Shown in pieces: positions 1-10,037 of a DNA stretch of 64,000 bases (its first letter is position 1; each line of letters starts with the position of its first letter). Origin of the DNA: Nageia nagi. Taxonomy: Eukaryota > Pinophyta. The notes under the pieces are model-generated. The model was not told where the DNA came from. It made no database searches and saw nothing but the letters and a program-made list of their open reading frames with translations. Made by a program: the position numbers and the translations under genes. The stretch spans positions 199,702,001-199,766,000 of the forward strand of contig JBITNC010000001.1 of NCBI GenBank assembly GCA_050084985.1. The letters run 5' to 3'.

Positions 1-1128
1 ATCCTTACTAGTCTTTGAGTTAGGCAATATTCTATGAATACCAAATGTCATTGCTATAACAATCTGAAAGTCTATCCAATGATTAATCTTAATTATCATA
101 TCATCTCCAACTGTTAGTGCTGATGTCATCCCATTATGTGCTCCAACTATCCATAAATATACATCCCACATCATTCTTATCATTGTAGAAAGGTGATGTG
201 CAACAATCCCATTATATCCACTCACAATCATCTTCACACAATTTACTAATGTTATCAATATATGAATGTGAAAACCTCCCTAATTTTTGTTATAGAAATT
301 AGTATGAAATTCATATCTTATGTGAGTAATATCATGACTGATCCATAATCCTAATGGATGTAGAGATGACTCCAAGTGGCACAAGTTCTTCTCTAAAAAT
401 CCCAAAACTAATGATGTGCTCTCAACTCTTTGGAAGGCTGAATCTAAGCAAGGTTGGTTTAGAAAATAATGGTCATTCTTCATTAAGAATAAACTTAGCA
501 TATATAAAAGTTCTTTTCCAAGGGTTGAATTTGTAAAAGAGAATCCCCCAATGACCTCCATGCCTTCTTCATACTTTGGTATCAAAGCACCTTGATCATA
601 AGGAACCAAGTGTTGATCTAAAGGAGTATTTTTATCCCCATGAGAGATAAATTTGTCCCTCACACCGTTCTTCAAAATAAAAGGCTAGAACTCATGTATA
701 TGCTTTTACAAGTTGATTTGGAAACTTCAATGCTCATATCTACATTATGTCTTTTTACTATAGTCTTGCCATCAAAATGTGTAGGTGTATGCACTTCAAA
801 GAAAATATTTTTGGGTTCCAAACATACCTCATGTGAAAATGCATTATCTTCATCTTCCTTGACACTAAGTTATTTCTCAAAACCAATACTGGTTTCCCCT
901 AATATATCTTCTTGGTATGATTCTTCCATTGGTAAGATGATGTCTTCTTTACTTGTCATGGTTTCCAATGTGTGGGCCGAATCTTGAGCTGAGTTTTTGA
1001 CTGATTCTTAGGCTATGTTGTGAGTGATGCAAGAATGATACTTCATCTTCATTTCCTCTTCATTTGGCTCTTTACATTTGGTTATCCCAAACTTACATAG
1101 TTTCTTATTCTTCCTTTGACAATTCTAC

Positions 1129-1760
1129 TTATATTGCCCTTTCTCTTGGCTTGTAGTTGTCCCTTTTTTGTGCAACGATTGATAAACTCCTTTTGAGGGC
1201 AAGGGCCCTATTAACTATATCTTGCAAAGTGATAGGACCAAAAGCTTTAACTAAACCTTTGAGAGGTGCTTTTAATCCTTCCATGAAGATTACCATCTTC
1301 CTCTTTTCCATAAGGCCATACACTTTTACTAATATTTGTTGGAAATCTTTCACATAGGCTACTATTGTTGAAGTTTGTTTATAAGGATAAAGTCCATTAG
1401 AAGTTCCTCCTCCTTCCTTTCCTTGAATCTATCATAAATCCTCTGATTAAAATCTTATAAAGTGGTGATATTTCCATGGCCCAAAGTGATGTGGCCATTA
1501 TGTCACCATTCATGTGTAACATCTTCAAGGTGAAGTGAAGTAAAGTGGATGGCATATTTCTCATTCATTGAAAAGAGGTTGAAGTATGTTATCACCTTAT
1601 GTAACCAAGCTTCAATGGAGGTATTATTCCCATTGAACATGGGAACTTATAGTTGATTGTAGTATTTGCTTTCTTAGTCAATCTTCTTCCCATAGAACTT
1701 CAAATACCCTTCAAATGAAACCTCTTATCTAAATTCATCATTTTTTCTTAGTATTATGCA
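1129..1760 (-). pseudogene. Ty3-type gag relic
   Basis: On the minus strand, frame-shifted pieces read like a retrotransposon gag (Retrotrans_gag type). Near 1640 there is a segment of the form PMFNGNNTSIEAWLHKV, and at 1129-1353 a segment VIFMEGLKAPLKGLVKAF followed by LQDIVNRALAL. This order of conserved patches is that of plant Ty3/gypsy capsid proteins. Several stops and frameshifts separate the pieces, so it is not translated as one protein. It sits just downstream of a matching LTR and primer site. The family match is from memory of conserved gag patterns. Confidence 0.65.
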
Positions 1761-2016
1761 AAAAGGTCATGTATATCATTCTCTTGATTCTCCTTTCTTT
1801 CTTTCCCTTGCAAGAACACAGGTGACGAGTGAGTGACCATCCCTTGTATATGAATGACTGAACTTGAGATCCTTTGATGGGGTTGAGAGAGTCCATCAAA
1901 CTTGTTCACAAATTGAGCTAGCAAATTGATCATAGAAGTTAACTATTCTTGAGGAATTTCTATCTCTTCTAAACCCTCATAGGCTAGCAAGATTCAAAGC
2001 TTTGATACCACTCTAA

Positions 2017-2998
2017 TGTACCTTTCTAGGGTTTATCTAATTTAGCATTCAATTCCACTTTAATCCATAAACTAAGGCATCAATGAACATGCTCATAAAT
2101 AATTCAAAATATGCACTCTAACTAAGATATAATAATAGTAGCAAAAACTAATATAAAAATCTTATAATATATGAATATGATCAAAACTAGGGCACAAATA
2201 AGATTTGTTATATAACATAAATATAGCTCCAAAAAGTACTCAATTCACATACATTCCCATGCACAGTGAAGATAGAAGCATAGCAAAAATATATAACAAC
2301 ATTCATTCATATTTGAGATGCATTATAAGAGCTAAAATCATAAATAATCAACCAAGAATAAGTATAGGGTTGTAACAAGTTTTAATAAGTTCTAGGGAAA
2401 AACCCAAGACTCCAAAATGCTCAAACTAGACTCCTCAAGGCTAGTGCATGTCCCAAGGAGGTTTCCAAGCTAGGCGCAAATCTTAAGATGTCTTCCAATG
2501 GTTGGAACAAGCTTTCAAGTGGAAAAGATGATAGGTGCAAGCTCTCCAAGAGATGTAGAAGTGTAGATAAGCCACTTCTAGGCTATGGAGCAACTATAAG
2601 CCCTAGAAGGTAGAGAAGGAAGCATCCCTAAGCTTCAAATGATCAAATATCGAATGCATAAGAATATGTATTCAAGTGATGCTCTAATCTTCCTTATATA
2701 GGTGATTATACCTTAAAAATATTAATAAATATGATCCTAACCGACCTTGAAATAAAATATATTTTTTCTAGTTGACTTTCCTTAGTCGATTTTGATGCAA
2801 ATGATGTTCAAAGACTAGCTCGGGTGGCGAAATTTGAAATACAATATCTCCCTTAGTTCTTGATGAAACCATGTTATGTAACTTATCAAAATGATTGGCA
2901 AAATATTCTCCATCCATATCAAAAGACAAATTGACAATCTCAAACTTGTGATAAAAGTTCTACCTTCTACAATGTCTCTCAAAGTTGGGGACATTACA
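2017..2998 (-). repeat. 5' LTR of the Ty3/gypsy-type remnant, 982 bp
   Basis: Read on the minus strand, the repeat begins TGTAATGTCCCC (2998-2987) and ends in ACA at 2017. After six bases comes the primer site TGGTATCAAAGC. A TATA-like box (TATATAAGG on the minus strand, about 2694-2702) lies inside. The partner LTR is outside the window, so the boundaries rest on the TG...CA ends and the primer site. Confidence 0.75.
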
Positions 2999-4063
2999 TA
3001 ATTTGATAGATAAAGTACTTCTAATGTAAGTACTAAAGATCACAATGAATAGGCATGATGGATGATATTTAGATATCCCAAATTGGATATATTACATCCA
3101 ATTTAGAGTTTATTTAACCATCTAGATTACGATTTGCATATTCTCTTTCATAGTTTTTTAGTTATAACCTAGGGTTAAAAGATCAACTTTATTGCATAAA
3201 TTCAATATTAACCTATTATCAATCATAATACATTATTCATTAACCTTGAAGGTATATGTTCTTTTACAAAAAGTAGATGTGTAGCAATGTCATTTCTAAT
3301 CTTATGATGATGAAATATAACATTTGAGTGTGATGAGTGAGATGTTGATTCTTAGTCTAGCATTCTAATAATGATTGATAATTAAGGAAAATATTTTTGA
3401 AAATCCCTAGATTTTAATTTGTAGGTGTCTAAGATGAAGTTGGCTGCTTATAAATGAGACCCTCAATCATTTATATAGATGCAGGAATCATTTGTTGTCA
3501 TATCCTTTAATTTTATGAAATTCACAAAATTTTTTATCTTTGTAAGAATGTGGAGTTCCTCTAGAAAGATCGATTGATTTCAATTCAAGATAATTGATGA
3601 GTTTTACATGTATTAATTTAGCCATAATACTTTTAAGTTTATCATAAAAGTTTACAAACTTCCTTTTCTTTCTTCTAGTTCCTTTAAGGGTTATTTCTCA
3701 CAACGTATTCCTAATCATTTTTTTTTTGTGCCATTGGTTTTCTCCTATTTCTTAATTTATTTGAAAATAATAATATTACAAGTATTCTCATCAAGTTTAC
3801 AACTCAAATCATCTACTTTTAAAAACATATTTTCTTGATGTAAAGCTTCATGACACATTTCACAAAAAAAGAAGAGAAAATACAATTTTTTTAATTTATG
3901 AAAGTAATAAGTACAAAAATTATGATCAACATACCCAATCATATGGGGGGAATTAGGAAGGTAGATGGCAAGGGTCAAATTTGTAGGACAAGGTGAATTT
4001 TCTTTTGTAGGATTTTCAATAGTTCAAACTTTCATATTAAAAAAAAATTGTAGGTTTGAGATC
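2999..4063. other. AT-rich stretch, no gene recognised
   Basis: Low-complexity AT-rich DNA with only short open frames, such as 3757-3978 on the minus strand, that resemble nothing I know. No LTR ends, terminal inverted repeats or coding pattern were seen. Confidence 0.5.
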
Positions 4064-4341
4064 AAAATATTAAGGAAATGAATTGATGGATAATGGAGAT
4101 GCATGGGTGGGTGATTCAAAGCTCTCAGATACGATAGGCCTAGGTTCAAAACTCTCTTCACCTAAAAGTTGAAATATACCTAAAATCTATTGAGTTGATG
4201 GTAGGTGCAAATGAGGCGGGGTCGTATCCCTAGTGGATTTTGTCGACATGCATCCCCCTTAGTGGTGACTCTAAGAATAAAGTTCATGGTGCCCTGTTTC
4301 AAGGGACAAACTCCAACAAACAAAAAAAATATTAAGGAAAT
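4064..4341 (+). mobile_element. SINE-like retroposon with A-rich tail and perfect target-site duplication
   Basis: The body is about 4080-4325, flanked by a perfect direct repeat containing tattaaggaaat (4068-4079 and 4330-4341; the match extends to about 16 bases when the adjoining A's are counted). It ends in an A-rich tail (aacaaacaaaaaaaa, about 4315-4329) just before the right-hand duplication. The 5' part has a pol-III box-B-like word (ggttcaaaact, 4143-4153) and a weak box-A-like word about 55 bases upstream (around 4084-4096). Together these are the marks of a tRNA-derived SINE inserted by target-primed reverse transcription. The family was not identified. Confidence 0.75.
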
Positions 4342-4440
4342 TTTTTCAAACTTTTTCTTCAATTTGAAGGACATATTTTTTTAATACTTTATTTGCAAAA
4401 AAATAATAGTTGTGAAGGATGTTGCAACAAATTTGGAGCC

Positions 4441-4560
4441 TGATAGATGGATGTTAAATTTGTCAAGTTGAAATAAGGAGATCCAAGTTCAAATCTCTTC
4501 TTTACAATTGATGATTTCTAGCTGATATAGATATGACCATATGCACTAAAGAAATCTAAT
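4441..4560 (+). repeat. possible second, decayed SINE head
   Basis: A segment with a box-B-like word (aagttcaaatctc, about 4486-4498) is preceded by a purine-rich stretch laid out like the head of the SINE at 4080. No clear tail or target duplication is visible, so the call is weak. Confidence 0.25.
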
Positions 4561-4730
4561 TCCAAAATTTCACTCTATAAAAGAAAAATGATTTTCAATT
4601 TTTTTTAAATGAACATATAAATCAATGATAAAAGGATAAATATAAAAATAATGTGGGGAGCTTCCGAAAGTTGCAACTTTTTATAAGTGGAGGGGCATCC
4701 ACTATTACGTGGAGAGCGGAGATGTAATGT

Positions 4731-4738
4731 TATAAATA
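4731..4738 (+). promoter_or_regulatory. candidate TATA box (tataaata) upstream of the receptor kinase
   Basis: A canonical tataaataga lies in locally GC-richer DNA, preceded by an ACGTGG core at about 4707-4713. If used for the receptor kinase, transcription would start near 4765 and leave a 5' leader of about 850 bases, unless an intron is removed. No other TATA element this good was seen closer to the coding start. Confidence 0.35.
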
Positions 4739-4919
4739 GAGGCGCCAAGTGTCAAGTGCCGCCCGGGGGATGGGCGCACTCACATAGCACAATGGACAAG
4801 TGTTGTGAGTCGATGTGGGACCCACAGACACGCCTGCTGCCTGCCATGTCCGGAACTTTAGGTGACGCAGACAGAGTTGACGAAATCTCAAGTTGGCCGT
4901 TGGATTTGGTACATTTCTG

Positions 4920-5536
4920 TTGACTCTGAGCAGTGATTGCCTTCCATTATGGGAGCACCCACAGCTGACATGACACGGACTCCCCACTCCCACCTCTTTG
5001 GAGAGACCAATACTAATACAGAATGCTATCCTATTCCTCCGCTCCTTGTGCACTGCAGCAGGTACACTAGCTAGGGCAGATTGATCACCATGGCACTGGA
5101 ATGCATCTGCACCGCCCAATATCACACCCACTTTTTCATGGCTGCAAAGGAGCGATGAAGATTTAAGGGGTGGTCGTTTGTTTGTGTCCAGACAAGGCAG
5201 GTGAACACTTACCATCTATGTTTATTGAATAAGAGGACTGGTGTACAAATAATGTCAGTGGGAACGGGTGATTGACCTTCTCTAGTCGAGCATCTACATT
5301 TGGCATTTTCATTGCGATGGGCAGTGACACCATTTTTGAAGCGAACATCCTGCTGTACTCCATAAAAGTATGATTATGAAGCGCAGACTTGAAGAGAAAG
5401 ACATGGCTAGGCTAAGGCTGGCTACCCACAGCACATGATGATGCTATTATCATCTGTCAAACATTGCAGCTCACTCAAAAGAAATCACCACCATGAGGAG
5501 GCTCGCAGGATCGAAAGTTGTTGATCCATATTGACT
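4920..5536 (+). promoter_or_regulatory. three W-box words (TTGACY) upstream of the receptor kinase
   Basis: TTGACT at 4920-4925, TTGACC at 5272-5277 and TTGACT at 5531-5536 match the WRKY-binding W-box. Three copies in about 620 bases is suggestive of defence-type control but could occur by chance. This is sequence-motif evidence only. Confidence 0.3.
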
Positions 5537-5618
5537 TTGTAGGTTAAATAATGTCACAGGTTCAAAGGTCGTCAAGAAGGGTGTCTTTTACTTTCCTGTG
5601 ATTATTGGAAGGCTGAGA

Positions 5619-8600
5619 ATGGTCTTTAGGTTATCCATGTTCTCAACAGTTTTCCTGTGTGGATTTATAATATCTTGTGTTTTGTGTGGACTGATTTCAG
5701 AGGCTTTCTCCCCCTCTTCCGCTCCCTCTCCCTCTCCTGCCCCACTGGTTGGCATTAGCATTGTGGAGAGGGAGAGGAGGACCCGAAACCCTGATGAGCA
5801 GCAACAGCAGGAAGAAGAATGTAACAAAAAGGACTTGGAGGCATTGATGCAGTTTAAGCTGAATCTAAATGTAAATGGGAGTGGTTCATTAAACTGGGAG
5901 AAGAATAACAGGAATTGTTGCAGTTGGGAGGGAGTGACATGTGATGAGGAGAACAGGGTCACTAAACTTGGGCTGGCAGGAAAAGGGATGAAAGGACCTC
6001 TTTCAAGCTCATTAGGCGATTTGGATCATCTGAGGGAGCTAAATGTTTCATTCAATTCGCTTCACGGTCAGGTACCAGGTAGAATATTTCTTTTGCAAAA
6101 TCTTCAAGTATTAGATTTGAGTTTCAACAATCTATCCACAATTGACCCACTTTCAGAAGGTCAACAACCTCTCAAGTCTATTCAATCCTTAAACATTTCA
6201 AGCAATAGCTTAAGAGGGCAACTTCCCAACTTGGGCATCGCTCTAAACCTCACTCACTTCAATGTGAGCAACAACTCTTTCACTGGGCCAATACGTGTGA
6301 ACATTTGCAAATATTCCCCTAAACTAGCATTTCTTGATTTTTCGTTGAATGAATTTAATGGCGCCCTTGGTCAAGGTTTGGGGGAATGTAAGGAGCTTAA
6401 GGAATTCAATGCAGGTTTTAATTCACTTTCTGGCTTACTACCAAATGATTTGGAGGGAATGACATCTTTGGAGAAACTGCTTCTGCCTTTTAACCGGTTT
6501 ACAGGGACTCTGAAACCCGAAATTGGGAAATTGTCTAATCTTTCAATCCTGTCGCTTTATGGGAATGAATTTACAGGCCCTCTTCCTCGTGAGCTGGGAA
6601 CTCTTGAAAAATTGGAGCAACTGCGACTTAATAGTAATAGATTCAGTGGTATAGTGCCCTCTCTTTTGACCCGCTGCAAGGAATTGAGAGTTCTTAATTT
6701 GAAGAACAACACACTCCGAGGGGAAATTAGTCTGGACTTCGCTAGTTTTCCTGAGCTTGTTTATTTGGATTTAGCCAGCAATGAGTTTTCTGGCAATATT
6801 CCATCAAGCTTGTGGAGCTGCCAAAAAATTCAGTCTGTGAGCCTAGCAAGAAACAAATTTGTGGGTGAACTTCCTCCAGGCATGGGATCGCTACAAGCTC
6901 TCTCTTTTTTCTCCATTTCAAATAACAGCCTAATCAATATTACAAGTGCCCTTCTAATTTTACAGGACTGTCAGAATCTCAGCACATTGATAATGTCAAA
7001 GAATTTCCACGGTGATACAATTCCGAACCAGATTCAAGGATTTCGGATGCTGCGGATACTAAGCCTTGGATATTGTGATCTGTCTGGTCAAGTTCCTGGT
7101 TGGCTGCAAAATTGTCCACATTTACAGGTCTTGGATATTTCCTGGAATAGGCTGACTGGAGGCATTCCTGTGTGGCTCCACACTCTTCAATACCTGTTTT
7201 ATATGGATATGTCCAATAATTCTCTCTCTGGACCTATTCCAAGGCAGCTTACACAATTGCCTAGTTTTCTGTCAAAACAAAACCCACCCAGAGCAGATCA
7301 AACATCTTTTGAGCTTCCTTTATTCGTAAAGCATAGCCGAAATGCTTCTGGGCTGCAGTACAATCAGTTGTCAAACCTACCTCTGGCACTGTACTTGGGC
7401 CGAAACAATCTCAATGGCAATCTTAGACCCGAAATTGGGCAGATGAAAATGCTTCAGATTCTTGATTTAAGTCACAATCATTTTTCAGGGGTGATTCCTG
7501 AAACACTAGCCAATTTGACAAACTTGGAGACCTTAGACATGTCTGTCAACAGTCTTGTTGGAACCATCCCACCATCCCTGAAGGAACTTACATTCCTTGC
7601 CAAGTTTAATGTTGCTAACAATCATTTGCATGGTTCAATTCCTTATGCACATCAGTTTGACACATTTCCCAAGTCTAGTTTTGAAGGTAACAGTGGTCTG
7701 TGTGGTCCGCCTCTAACCCAGACCTGCAATCACCTGCCAATGCCAACACTACCAGTAGATCCTACAATCAGATCACTAAGAATGAGAACGTTGGACAGGA
7801 ATACCATTCTTGGCATAACTGTCAGCATTGGCATTGGTGTAGCTTTTATTGTAGCTGCACTATTTTGGGGCCTAAGGAGACATGATCTAACCCAGCGAAT
7901 AGAGGATGAAAGAGAGATTGGCATGTCTCAGAGATTTTCTGACACACTGGGATCTACTCTAGTGATGCTATTCCAGAACCACAGTGGTAAAGATCTTTCC
8001 ATTGTAGATCTCTTGAAAGCTACTGACAATTTTGATCAAGCAAATATTATTGGGTGTGGAGGATTTGGATTGGTATATAGAGCAACACTGGCAGATGGTA
8101 CCAAGATTGCTGTTAAAAAGTTGACAGGAGAATGTGGTCAGATGGAACGAGAATTCAGGGCAGAAGTGGAAGCCTTATCAAGAGCCCAACACAAGAATCT
8201 GGTATCCTTGCAAGGGTACTGCAATTATGGTAATGACAGACTCCTAATTTACTCCTACATGGAAAATGGGAGTTTGGATTATTGGTTGCATGAAAGGCTT
8301 GATGGAGACACGGTGCTTGAGTGGTCCACAAGGCTTAAAATTGCTCAGGGAGCAGGCAGAGGATTGGCATACTTGCACAGGGTATGTGAACCTCATATTG
8401 TACATCGTGATATCAAGTCAAGCAACATTCTCTTGGATGATAAATTTGAAGCTCACTTGGCAGATTTTGGTCTTTCAAGGTTGATTTTGCCTTGTGATAC
8501 GCATGTCAGCACAGAGCTCGTGGGAACTCTAGGTTACATTCCCCCTGAGTATGGTCAATCTTGGCAGGCCACACGCAAAGGTGATGTGTACAGTTTTGGG

Positions 8601-8915
8601 GTTGTTATTTTGGAGTTGCTCACACGGAAGAGGCCTGTGGATGTCTGCAAGCCAACTGAGTTCAGAGATTTGGTGGCGTGGGTGAGGCAATTAAGATCAG
8701 CAGGAAAACATGAGGAAATTTTTGATCCATTTATGCGTTACAAGGGCCATGAGGAGCAGATGTTGCAGGTACTTGATGTTGCATGCATGTGCATAAATCA
8801 AAATCCTTTAAAAAGACCCACTATTCAAGTTGTAGTTTCTTGGTTGGAAAAGGTTGGACTTGATGGCCAAGATATCAAAGTTTACCCTGTTAGTGATGAG
8901 TGTTGTGAGTCGTGA
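5619..8915 (+). CDS. PSY1R: PSY1R/PSKR-type leucine-rich-repeat receptor-like kinase, intronless, 1098 aa
   Basis: A plasma-membrane receptor kinase of the subfamily that binds tyrosine-sulfated growth peptides (LRR X, with PSKR, PSY1R and BRI1). The start is the ATG at 5619 (A at -3, G at +4); the frame is open seven codons upstream but without an ATG. Order: signal peptide about 1-30; Ser/Pro-rich linker; LRR N-cap with paired Cys (CCSWEGVTC, about 104-112); about 20 LRRs; island domain about 548-594 just before the last four LRRs; transmembrane helix 729-752; kinase with P-loop GCGGFGLV 812-819, Lys833, HRD 929-931, DFG 949-951 and PPE 975-977. All catalytic residues are present, and it is an RD kinase. 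Patches such as YNQLSNLP, CEPHIVHRD, DFGLSRLILP and NQNPLKRP fit PSY1R better than PSKR1. Length is close to PSY1R (1095 aa). Family is firm; exact orthology is inference. Confidence 0.95.
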   Translation: MVFRLSMFSTVFLCGFIISCVLCGLISEAFSPSSAPSPSPAPLVGISIVERERRTRNPDEQQQQEEECNKKDLEALMQFKLNLNVNGSGSLNWEKNNRNCCSWEGVTCDEENRVTKLGLAGKGMKGPLSSSLGDLDHLRELNVSFNSLHGQVPGRIFLLQNLQVLDLSFNNLSTIDPLSEGQQPLKSIQSLNISSNSLRGQLPNLGIALNLTHFNVSNNSFTGPIRVNICKYSPKLAFLDFSLNEFNGALGQGLGECKELKEFNAGFNSLSGLLPNDLEGMTSLEKLLLPFNRFTGTLKPEIGKLSNLSILSLYGNEFTGPLPRELGTLEKLEQLRLNSNRFSGIVPSLLTRCKELRVLNLKNNTLRGEISLDFASFPELVYLDLASNEFSGNIPSSLWSCQKIQSVSLARNKFVGELPPGMGSLQALSFFSISNNSLINITSALLILQDCQNLSTLIMSKNFHGDTIPNQIQGFRMLRILSLGYCDLSGQVPGWLQNCPHLQVLDISWNRLTGGIPVWLHTLQYLFYMDMSNNSLSGPIPRQLTQLPSFLSKQNPPRADQTSFELPLFVKHSRNASGLQYNQLSNLPLALYLGRNNLNGNLRPEIGQMKMLQILDLSHNHFSGVIPETLANLTNLETLDMSVNSLVGTIPPSLKELTFLAKFNVANNHLHGSIPYAHQFDTFPKSSFEGNSGLCGPPLTQTCNHLPMPTLPVDPTIRSLRMRTLDRNTILGITVSIGIGVAFIVAALFWGLRRHDLTQRIEDEREIGMSQRFSDTLGSTLVMLFQNHSGKDLSIVDLLKATDNFDQANIIGCGGFGLVYRATLADGTKIAVKKLTGECGQMEREFRAEVEALSRAQHKNLVSLQGYCNYGNDRLLIYSYMENGSLDYWLHERLDGDTVLEWSTRLKIAQGAGRGLAYLHRVCEPHIVHRDIKSSNILLDDKFEAHLADFGLSRLILPCDTHVSTELVGTLGYIPPEYGQSWQATRKGDVYSFGVVILELLTRKRPVDVCKPTEFRDLVAWVRQLRSAGKHEEIFDPFMRYKGHEEQMLQVLDVACMCINQNPLKRPTIQVVVSWLEKVGLDGQDIKVYPVSDECCES

Positions 8916-9570
8916 CTGAAACCTGTGGTTGTCATGAATAGGTGTCTTGAACATGTGGATAGACACCCAGTTTTTAAAATTTGGGTATCTTGAACAGGTG
9001 GTTGTCAAGGTAGTATATGGTTTCTGACTGCCAGACGATGCGCTAGCTTGTATACGGCAGGATTCCCTAGTTGCTGCTTCATAATGTCATCCCATCATAT
9101 TTAACAGAGCAAAAAAAGGCAAGTTCATCCTTTCAATTTGTATGATATTTTCATTTGTATAAAAAAGGGCCTTATAGCTATGCAACAACCATCAGAAGGC
9201 TTGTAAACTATCTGTAGATTTTGTCCAGGGAAGAAAAAATCTGAGACAAGAGAAGACTAAGGTATTATGAAGACGGACATGTTTAAAAACTCATCTTTTG
9301 GTTAGACTGGATTCTTCGTACTTGTTATATAATTTTTCTTGGTAAAAAAGTTAGGCATGGGGCTAGCACTTTGGCAAAAAGATAAAAGCTGCTTTAGTCA
9401 ACCGATGTTCATTTATTCCCTATAGAACTATCTAGCATGCTCTATTGATATGATAACTCATTCTGAATTCTCGTATTCAATGATGCAGATATTTTTCATA
9501 GTAAGTTTTACATTCAATGTTTGGTATGATTTATTGATACAAAAGTGTAGACATCTTCAAAATGAAGATC
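8916..9570. other. 3' flank of the receptor kinase, nothing recognised
   Basis: Presumably includes the 3' UTR, but no canonical AATAAA signal is visible close to the stop codon. No transposon ends or coding pattern were seen. Confidence 0.5.
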
Positions 9571-9855
9571 ATCCATCATGCATGCTTATCTAATGACTCA
9601 AAAGCCCTTGCTCAACTGTTACCTTGCAATGTTCAATAGAGTAAGCTCATTGAGGAAACGACCTGAAGATGTCTGGAACGAAAGTCATCCATGGCAAAAA
9701 GTATCCATCATAAAAGTGCATGTATGTATGTGCTTATCCAGTGATTCAAAAAAGTCCTAGCTCAACTATTACATGGTAGATGCTGACATTCAATTTCTCT
9801 CTAAATTTATAAAAAGTCCATTGAGAAAACAATTGAAAAGGATTTCGAATGAGAG
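9571..9855 (+). repeat. diverged direct duplication, about 115-150 bp units
   Basis: Copy 1 (9571-9684) and copy 2 (9703-9855) share, in the same order, atccatca, tgcttatc, a word of the form gActcaaaa, the word ctcaact, cattgag.aaac and a terminal tct/ttcgaa block. Substitutions and small insertions separate them, so the event is old. The short open frame across it is not convincing as a gene. Confidence 0.6.
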
Positions 9856-10037
9856 TTTCTCTCTAGTCGAAAAGCTTTTCATATTTTTCTACATGTTATG
9901 GATAATGATGAGAGTAGGAGACTCTTAATATTTCATTTTTTACCTTACCCTCATCAATCAAAGCATCAAATGGCTTTATACTATTCATTGCAATAGCATT
10001 CTAAGTGCAAATAATAACATTTTAAGCATTAATTTTA
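9856..10037. other. short AT-rich spacer
   Basis: Nothing recognised. It ends in ttaatttta (10029-10037), the left target duplication of the next element. Confidence 0.5.

Larger units (their letters stand above)
1..2998 (-). mobile_element. Ty3/gypsy-type LTR retrotransposon remnant (5' part: LTR, primer site, decayed gag)
   Basis: The element reads on the minus strand, so its 5' LTR is at the right (2017-2998). It is followed leftwards by a tRNA-Met primer site (plus-strand gctttgatacca, 1999-2010) and a decayed gag. I see no protease, integrase or reverse transcriptase before the window edge. The stretch 1-1100 holds only short open frames I do not recognise, such as 280-675 on the minus strand; its membership of this element is inferred from position alone. 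The element is non-functional as far as it can be read. Confidence 0.7.

Noticed and set aside
4130-4160. Box-B-like word as a functional tRNA gene
   Set aside because: No cloverleaf can be formed; it fits a SINE head, with A-tail and target duplication.
4687-5215. ORFs upstream of the receptor kinase on both strands
   Set aside because: They overlap each other, have no recognisable motif and lie in the likely promoter or 5' leader.
5598-5618. Start of the receptor kinase at 5598
   Set aside because: That codon is GTG; the first ATG in frame is 5619, with good start context and a proper signal peptide.
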